DNA of 64,000 nt from Symbiodinium natans (Eukaryota; Sar; Dinophyceae; Suessiales; Symbiodiniaceae): the NCBI GenBank assembly GCA_905221605.1, contig CAJNDS010002346.1, forward strand, positions 622,001-686,000. The letters are read 5' to 3'. This document shows positions 30,101 through 40,000 of the stretch, piece by piece. The stretch's first letter is position 1. Each line of letters starts with the position of its first letter. Position numbers and translations under genes: made by a program. Under the pieces are notes generated by a model. That model saw nothing but the letters and a program-made list of their open reading frames with translations, was not told the origin of the DNA and did no database searches.

Positions 30101-30867
30101 CGGGCTCAAGGGACTTTGCCTTGGACCCCTGAGGTTGTACCCTTGGGTCTCGCTTGTTTAAAGATCCTTAAGGTAGCATGAGGGCCATATTGGGGCCTCT
30201 TAAGGGAACCTTTAGGGGTACAACTTTAGGGGCACGAGCCTTAATACCTCGAAGCTGATGCCCACACGAAAACAGCTTCAGGGGGGGGAGCTCCCGAGTA
30301 TGGTGAAGTAAAAACTTAAGCTCCTACGAGGGCAGTGGGGCTTGCAGTCCTTGAAGAGCACACAGGATGAGATCACATAAGGGATGCGTGGCCTCCTTTC
30401 ATATGTTCGGATTTAGGGTCGCAGTGTGTATAGGCGCTAGAGGTCTTATCAATCTTACGGATTTGGGGCTGCGGGCCCTTAGGGAGCTTTGGCTTTAGGA
30501 TCTTGGTCTTGGTACCCAGTATAGAACTCTCTTTAAGACTGCCTCAGCCCAACGACCTCTCGCAACCCTGAGAGCCTCGAAACCCAAAACTTTGGGGTGT
30601 AGGGTTCAGGCTCTAAAGCCCTCAAACCCTCAGCTGCCAACCCTTAAACCCTAAAAGCCTTACTAAACCTCAAACTAGCCTTATCTCCAACCCTCACCCA
30701 GCCCACCACAAAAATCCAAAAACTTTCTAGAGCCCCAAGCCTCAAAACTCTGCAACCAGGAGCACACCTACACATACATGTACATACATTTTATGTCTAT
30801 ACACGTAATAGTAAAACACTGATAATAATCATGATAATAATTATAGAAATGATCATAATAGTAATAA

Positions 30868-30934
<67 letters not shown>

Positions 30935-30966
30935 CGTAATAGTAGTTGTAGTGGCAATAGTCATAA

Positions 30967-31034
<68 letters not shown>

Positions 31035-34000
31035 ATAGTAGTAATAGTAGTAATAGTAGTAATAATAGTAATAGTAGTAATAGTAGTAATAGTAGTAATA
31101 GTAGTACTAGTGTAATAGTAGTAATAGTAGAAATGATAATAGTACCAATAATACTAATACGAATAATAATAGTAAGATAATAAAAATCATCATAATAATA
31201 ATTTAATAACATTAATAATATTATAAATAAAAAATAATGATAATAATAATAAGAGTAATAACAACAATACTAATCATATGATTAATAATAATAATAATAA
31301 TAATAACAATAATAACAATAATAATAATGATAATAATAACAATGATAATGATAACAATAACAATAGCAATAACAATAACAACAATACAAAGAGGAAGAAG
31401 AAATATAAGAATAATAATAAGAATAAGATTTGAGTCATTCTAAAACATAGAAATAGTAATACAATGATCCTCAACCCAAAAACCTCGTCGACATCCCGAG
31501 ACCCCCTACACCCCAAGACCCTACACCCTAAACTCTTCGCCAGGCAAGCCCAGTAGCCATATTCTAAGGTCACCCCTTGTGTGCACACCAAAGCCTTAAC
31601 CCTAGACCCGAAACCCTAAACACCCTCGACCCAAAAACTCCTAAACTGCCTACACCCTCAGTGCGTTGCGGCTCAAAGCGCGTGTACTGCACGACGTAGA
31701 GCCAGACGGGCCGTGTTTCGGCCCCGCTGAATTCCACGTCCCGCTGCACCTCGCGGTTTCAGGTACAGGGTTTGGGGTTTGGGGTTTGGGGTTTGGGGTT
31801 TAGGGTTTAGGGTTTAGGGTTTGGGGTTTGGGGTTTAGGGTTTGGGGTTTAGGGTTTAAGGTTTTGGGTTTAGGGCTTCACTTGCTCGCTTTTTGGTAGG
31901 GACTTCGTGTGTGAGGTACCGTACTCGGCCCTTTGAGCCTTTAAGGGACCACACTTCTAGGGAACCTCTTTTTTGTTGAAAGAAAACACAGCGAAGCTGT
32001 ACTGCTTGGGGGACTAGGATCTACGACACACCCTAGCCACGCATTGCCAGGGAACCTGCCTCTACGGTTGGAACCATGGGCCCTTAGCAGGGTCCCGTAC
32101 CCTTAGGGTGGATGTGGGGGTCCCCCCCTCCCCCCCCCCCCCCCCCCCCCCCCCCCAACCCCCAATCCAGCAAAAAAAGAGGCCCTCTTATTCTTCAAGG
32201 GATGCCGAGATGGGCCCTGCATGTACCTGGGGCATGATACTCCCCTGCAACAGGTACGCTCAGCCGTGAAACCTCCTCAAGACCCAGGAGTAACCTGGTA
32301 ATAAAAACTGTAGCATTTTTGGTTTTAAGGGGGTTAGAAGGGGGAACTCCAACCCTAAAAAAAAAAAACTTCGAACATCCCCACCCTCTCTTGGTAGAGA
32401 TACTCTGGGGTTGGGCACTCCAGGGACACTCTGGGGCTGGGCACTCTGGGGTGGGCACTCCAATGGAGAATCGGGGTTGGGCACTTCAGGGAGGGGCTGG
32501 GACTCTGGGTTTGGGCTCCAGGGACTCTGCGGTTGGGCGCTCCAGGGAGACTTTGGGGTTGGGCACTCCAGGGAGACATTGGGTTTGGGCACTCAGGGAC
32601 ACGCCGGGCGAGGAGAAGAGTTGAGTTTAAAATCTAACAGCCCCCACACCGAGGGTGGGGACTCCGGGTCCTGGCCCTTAACGTTCCTATGGAATTATTC
32701 TCTAGCCAGCCCAGATTATGAGAAGCCTGCACACAGGGTTTAGGGTTTAGGTTTTAGGGTTTGGGGTTAGGATTTAAGGTTTAGGGTCAGTAACAAATAC
32801 TCGATAGCCCAGTGGCACCATTATCATAAGGGCGCCCTTATTGGGGTTGACATTACCCTAAACCCTAAACCGAAACCCTAAACCCTAAACCCACTCTGCC
32901 TCGATGCCGATGAAGACCTCAACGTCGCACGGGGCCGCAGATATGGCTTCTTTGATTAAAATTTTAGGGTTGAGGGTTCAGGTTTTGGGGGTTTAGGGTT
33001 TCGGGTTTAGGGTTTAGGGTTGCGCACATAACCAAAATCCCTCAACCCTCAACTCTTGGGGCTAAAGCTGCTTCGAAGCTAGCTTACCCTGCATGCTGGT
33101 GAGCAAATTAGGGTTTAGGGTTTAGGGTTTAGGGTTTTGAGACCCCAAGCCCCAAGACTTTACCCCGCATCCTCAACCCTAAGCCCCTACACCCCAAATA
33201 CTGAACCTAAGCCCGAACCCCACCTAAACCTAAAAGCTTGGAGCTTCCACTGACCCCAATAAGTACTTCTTCCAAGGGCGGACGGTTCCTTAACCATGAG
33301 GAGTTTTCGACATGCCCCCATACACCTTAACCTACAACAGGAGAATAGAAGAGAGGGTTTTACCATACAATTAATTTCTTTTAAGGGTGTGTCCAAGGGG
33401 TATGTTGAATATTTCTTGGATTCAGGGTTTAGGGGAACCCTAAAACGGATTCAGGTTTTAGGGGAACCCTAAACCCTAAACCCTAAATCCTAAACCCTAA
33501 ACCCTAAACCCCGAACCCGTAGGGTGGAAGGATTCTGCAGCCCGATCGCGGCATTCGATAGGACGACGAGGGCGAAGAACGCCTCGGAATGTGACAGGGC
33601 TTAGGACTTAAGGGTTTAGGGGTTCGGGCTTCAGGGTTTAGGGTTTCAGGTTTAGGGCTTAGGGTTTAGGGTTTGGGGCTTAGGGGTTCGGACTTCAGGT
33701 TTCTAGATCATCGGTGGGATACGATGAAAAGCTGATATGTCCATTCCTTCTTGGTTTACTACCCTTAAAAAAGCCAATTTTACCCTATGACAAAGGTTTA
33801 GGGTTTCGGGTTTGCCCACTGGATTGCGGTCCAGAATCCCGAAATCCGGAGAACGACGCTGACGACAACTGCTTCAGGGGGAAGGCTGTGGCTTCGGGGG
33901 ACAGGTCGATGAGGGCCCTGCGTAGGCCAAACTCCCCTAGACCCTAAACCCTAGACCCCAAACCCTAAACCCTGAACCAGAATGCGCTGGCCTCAAACGC

Positions 34001-37000
34001 CTGCGTCTGCACTATTCTTCTCAGGCGCCAGCCTGACGTCACACTCGGCTAGGGTTTAGGGTTTAGGGTTTAGGGTTTAGGGTTTAGGGTTTAGGGTTTA
34101 GGGTTTGGGGCTTAGGGCTTAGGGCTTAGGGCTTAGGGCTTAGGGCTTAGGGTTTAGGGTTTAGGGTTTAGGGTTTAGGGTTCAGGGTTCAGGGTTCAGG
34201 GTTGGGGGTTCAGGGTTCAGGGTTAAGGGGTCAGGGTTTAGGGTTTAGGGAACATTGAGGAAGTGGGATTCACGAAGCCCTGAGTCCTACGCACCGTCAG
34301 CTGCTGATTCGACCTTCCTTGCGCATGCCATGCGTGATGACAACCATTCTTTGCAAGACTATCCCAAAACCCAATCCCTAAACCCTAAACTCTAAACCCG
34401 AAACCCTAAACCCCAAACCCTAAAGACCTAGAGCCTCCAGGGCTCATTTCGCCCAAGGCTTTGAAATCGAGGTTCGACCCCGTCTCCCACAGTCAGAGAG
34501 ACCTAGCGCTTGGGTGTGGGGGCTAGTGCTTGGGCTTACAAATTTAGGCCCAGATTGAGAGTGTTTGAGTTTTTGAGGGCTTGCAGGGTTTTGCTAGGGT
34601 CAACGCGGGGTTCGTTAGGAGTTAGGACTTGCCTTAACAACCCAAGACCCATTTTTTTGCAGGTGACCTGGGAAGGGTAGACCTGCTTGAGGGATTTAGG
34701 CACCTTCTATGCCCTCCTACTTTATACCCTTTAAGGATTCCAAGGAGTATCTCATTTTCTTTTGGGTTTAAGGTTTAGGGTGACTTCACTCCTACTTGGA
34801 GGTTCATGGTACTTACTAACAAATTATAACTGTACTTATAACCCTACTTATAATACCCCTAAAGGGCCTTATAGGGGTTATCCCACGTATAAGCAGGGTT
34901 CTAAGCCCAGTTATAATTGGTTAGTAAGTACCATGAACCTCCAAGTAGACCCTAAACCCTACAGCTAAGAACCAGTCAGAAGAGCCTCCCGGCGGATGCA
35001 CACCGTGTACGGAGCGCGTTGAGAACCGCCTGGTGCAGGGTTCTTAAGGGAGGGGTTGTTATCAAGGAGGTATGTAACCCATGGCTCCCTAATGCTCCCA
35101 CAGTGAAGACACTAAAGGACTGTATAGGTACATATAAATAAATAAATATATATATATATATATATCTGTTTATTTATTTATTTCAAAGGTAAGGAGTGAG
35201 CGACGCATGCTTTTCATGAGTAAAATTCAGGCTGTTAACATGAGGGCGATAGGAAGACCCATATCATGCCCGCCACATAACATTATTCATGTAGCCGATT
35301 AAAAGCCTACTACTCCCTAAGGTTCCCTAAGGGTTCCCTAAAGTTCCCTAATGTTCCCTAAGGTTTTGTAAGGTTCCCTAAGGTTCCCTAAGGCTCCCTA
35401 AGGTTCCCTAAGGTTCCCTAAGGTTCCCTAGGGTTCCCTAAGGGTTCCCTAAAGCTTTCTAAGGTTCCCTGGGGTTCCCTAAGGGTTCCCAAGGGTTCCC
35501 AAGGGTTCCCAAGGGTTCCCAAGGGTTCCCAAGGGTTCCCAAGGGTTCCCTAGAGGTTCCCTAGCCCCCATGAACCCCCCTCCTTGAGAACCCTGAAAGC
35601 CTGAGGCGCAGGGTCGGGTAGGGACGGAATTGAGCTGAGACCCCACCATCTCCAAAACCCTGCCTGGGGTTTGGGGTTTCAGGGTTTTGGGGCTTTTAGG
35701 GCTTTAGGCTTTAGGGTTTTAGGGTTGTAGGGTTTTAGGGGTTTTTAAGGGTTTTTAGGGGTTTTTAGGGGTTTTTAGGGAATCAGGCTTTAGGGTTGTG
35801 GGGCTTAGAAGCCCCGAACTTCGAGTCCACAGTTCAGCATTCTCGGGGCGGGAGGCCTTCTTGCAGCTTGCGGCTTTTAACTTTTGGCTTTAGGGTTGAT
35901 GGTTTAGGGATGAGGGTCTGGGGTTGGGGTTGGGGTTTTTGGGGTTTGGAGGGTATAAGGATCAGGGTTTGGGGTTGGGGTTTGGGGTTTTTGGGGTTTG
36001 GGGGGTTTTGGGGTTTGGGGGGTTTTGGGGTTTTGGGGGTTTTGGGGTTTGGGGGGTTTTGGGGTTTGGGGGGTTTTGGGGTTTGGGGTTTGGGGAAACT
36101 CTGACCCCAAAACCCTCGGCTCATCCCTGGGACTTCTAAACCCTACCACTTTAAGCCTTGACCTAGGTCTAGTTAGACCCTTGGGATATGCTACCAGGTA
36201 AAGGAATGTACGTTGTAGGGGGTTTAGGGCTGTTCCAGTGCTACACAGCATAGAAAAAATTCTGGTAACCCAGGCTTAGCAACCCAGGACAACACCCAAA
36301 GGTTAAAAGGGCTTAGGGTTTAGGGTTGAGGGTTCGAACCATGTGTTTTTCAGCCTCCTCTTTCGGGAGGCAGCCACGTGCATGGCACCTTCAGGCACGG
36401 CAGGGTTCGGGATTTAGGCTTTGGGGGTTCAAGGTTTAGGGCGGGGGCGCTAACAACAAAAACAAAAATAAGACGTGTTAAAGAAGTCAGGGGAATGTAG
36501 GAAAACGTGGCAGGCGCAGCGTAATCGTGGACGAACCCCAGCGGTCGCATCCAGGAAGCAACATCGGATTTTGTGACCAGCTTCTACTAGGGGCCCACTA
36601 CGGCCCCCTTAAGCTCCAAACCCCAAACTTGCCCCAATCCCAAACCCCAGACCCTAAACCGCACAGCCAGGGTTGTGCTTGGGGTGTAGGGCCTACTGTA
36701 GGGGCTTGAATACGTAGAAATAGGGTTTTGGGGTGTTTCTGTAGTATAATCATGAAGGGACTTTCGAGGAATATTGTTTGTAGTGATTCCGACAGCTAGA
36801 ATTTTCTTCCCTAGGGTTAGGGTTTAGGGTTTAGGGTTTAGGGTTTCGGGTTTCGGGTTTCGGGTTTAGGGTTTAGGGTTTAGGGTTTAGGGTTTAGGGT
36901 TTAGGGTTTAGGGTTTAGGGTTTAGGGTTTAGGGCTTTGCAGCAAAGATGCTCTCCTGCAACTGCAGGTCCTGACGGCTGCAACACGTTGAGTCGCAAGG

Positions 37001-40000
37001 GAATCATGAACACATGGGGGGCGTTTTCGAAATGAGGGTTTAGGGTTTAGGGTTTCGGGTTTAGGGTTTAGGGTTTAGGTTGTTTTTTCCCCGAAATTAG
37101 GGGTACCTGTTTTGGGTCCTTATTGGAATCCTACTATTTCGGGGCCTCTATGGGCATATTGGGGGTCCCCTATGTTCGAAACACCCCATGTGGCTGGCGG
37201 AGATCGAAATTTAGGAGGCCTTGTTGTGGGGTCTACTTCGTTTCCTTCTTGTAGTATACGTGTCCCTAGTGTAGTTTTGGGCACCACAAAGGGCTTCGGC
37301 TGTACACCTCCCAAATTTCGCAACAAAATACCTTTGCTTCTACTCTGCGCGCGCCACCATCTTTCCCTGGCAATACGGGGCAGTACTGGTGGCAGTTCTG
37401 CTTGGGTAGCTTTAGTCGGAATCATTCGCGGTTGCAGCACAGGCCCTAAGCCCTAAGCTAAACCCTAAACTGTGGCTGATGGTCCTCCTGTGTGTAGCTC
37501 AGCACCGGCCGCACGACCGGCAAACTTCCTACCTCCACAAACACGGATGCATGCACGTGCATGTAAAAACACATATTGATATTGATGTTACTGTTTATCG
37601 AAATGTCGAATACCTATGTGCCTACATTCATACATTCTAGCCCAGTAGCCGCTTATAATAAGGGCACCCCTTTTGGGTTGGTCATTTTATACGGAAAACC
37701 AGATCCTAAAGAAAGGGTAAAGGGTACCACTGGGCTACCAAGGCCGAGGTCTTCGTAATTTGAAGAGGAAACGAAGTTCCGTACCCGAGGCCCTAGAGCC
37801 CCAATCTCCCGAAATTGCTCCCAACACCTTGGACCCTCATGTGCCAAGTCCTGCCTAGCCTTGAAGGGTTTAGGGTTCAAGGCTGTTTAGGGTTTAGGGT
37901 TTAGGGTTTTAGGGTTTAGGGTTTAGGGTTCAAGGTTACGGTTTTGGGGTAACTTGCGCGACTTTTTCAATCGAGAATGTCGGAACCGGCTACCTCACTT
38001 TTCCCGGAAACCCCGAAGCCCGGGGCTTGGGTCTTTAAGCTGAGTTGTAGGGCCAAGGGTTCAAAAGAAGGCGCTTCGGGTTTAAACCCTAAACCCTAAA
38101 CCCTAAACCCTAAACCCCTAAACCCTACAAAACCCCGCAGGCTACCCAGACCCCGGCCTCCTCCTGCGAGTCGCTCCCCAAGAGCGGCTCACTGCCGACG
38201 CTTGGGAGCCCAGGAACCTGCAGGCTCGCGAGCAGCTGGTGCAGCAGGTCGTCCTGGATATCTAACCTCAGCAAGCTGGGGTTTAGGGTTTAGGGTTTAG
38301 GGTTTAGGGTTTCGGGTTTAGGGTTTCGGGTTTAGGGTTGAGGGTTGAGGGTGGAGGGTTCAGGGTTCAGGGTTCAGGGGACGAAGGTAGGTTCTAAATT
38401 GCTCGAACAGGTATCCTAACTGGTGTTTATCCTACGCAATGTGCTAACCCCAAAGGTTTTCCGTACTTAACCCGATCTTCCAAGCAGTCTCTTGTTACTT
38501 GCGGGCCCAGGTATACAAGGAGGGTATAATCAAGATCAAGACCCAAAAGAAGGTCCCAGCATACAGTAACGGGTTGCAGGGTAGGCGAGGTGTACAGTTC
38601 AGGGGTTCAATTTCGATTTCTTTGAAAATCTCTTTGGCAGCGGCCGCATAGAAGCAGAACGACTGCTGCCGGCAAGAAGTTCATGTTGATTGTCATTCTG
38701 GAAGCCTGCAGCATCTTCCGAACCTTTCCAAGCCACCCCTTGCACAGGAATGTACGGGTTTACGAGGCATGCTTTCTGTTGTTCGTGTGAAACAATTGGT
38801 TCAGCATTTGTAGGTGTCACTACTGCAACCAAAGGAACTCAAGGTTTCTCATGAGCTATCCAAGGGAAACCGGCACGTACAAAAGCCGCCTGCGCAAGGG
38901 CACTAGGGTACCGCCGTGCTGCCAAGACACCATCTTACTGTCGGAGCTTCTACACGCTTGCAAGTAGCAGCCCCTCAGCCCAAAACCCTAATCATTATCC
39001 CTAGTCCTATTTGCTTAAGAATCCCCCAAAGGGCTACAAATACTCTTCCTGAATAAGGGCATTCTTGCGGGTGGGCGTTGGGTTTCAACGACGCTCTGCG
39101 GGCGCAGGGCTGTGGGCTTAAAGGTTTAGGAGGGTTTCGGCCTTAGGCTGGACCCAAACCCTAAGCCCTAGCCCTAAGCCCTAAGCCCTAAGCCCTAAGC
39201 CCTAAACCCTAAACCCTAAACCCTAAACCCTAAACCCTCACCCTAAACCCCAAACCCTAAGCCCTAAGCCCTAGGGGGTGTGGAGACTTTCGGAGGGCCT
39301 TCAGCCCTAGCTTCTTCATGCAAGGAACCGATAGGAGCTTGAGCCCCCAACGCCTTGGGATCCCTGTGCTACATGCGCCACCTGCCCAAAGCCTAAACCT
39401 CATACCCGAAAGTCTGCATCCCAGAGCCGGACCAAAGGGTTTAGGGTTTAGGGTTTGGGGTTTTAGAGTTTAGGGTTTGTTTGGGGTTTAGGGTTTTGGG
39501 CTAGGGTTTAGGGTTCGCTACTACTGCAGAAAAGCAGCCTGCGCATCACAGCATCGTGCTGCTGCCTCGGGAATGCCAGAATGTGTTGCTTGATGAATGC
39601 GGTTTAGGGTTTAGGGTTTAGGGTTTAGGGTTTCGGGTTTAGGGTTTAGGGTTTAGGGTTTAAGGTCCACGAACCGGACTGGTTCTGGTTTAGGTTCTAG
39701 CAGAAGCAAGAGCAGAGAACAGGAACTGAGAGCTACAAAACACCTACGAGTAACCTAGTTACAACGCTAGAGGGTGTCTGTTGTAAAACCGGCCGTTCCA
39801 GCCAACCCAATACAGAAACCTAACCACATACATCTTGACTACCGTGCCGAGAAAGAGAAAAACAACCTCGAAACCCCAGAAACCCTTAGCAATCTGAGGG
39901 GTTTACGAGAATCAGGGATCCTCAATATAGTTCAACCACCAATAGTAGGATCCCCCTACAACAAAGGTACCGCCCCTAAACCCTAAACCCTAAACCCTTA

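Noticed and set aside
30831-31591. Poly-valine and poly-leucine ORFs
   Set aside because: Direct translation of the (AGT)n/(AAT)n microsatellite.
34985-35040. Island 34985-35040 as a gene B exon
   Set aside because: Several frames are open (for example RFSTRSVH after CACCAG) but none can be tied to neighbours or to gene A.
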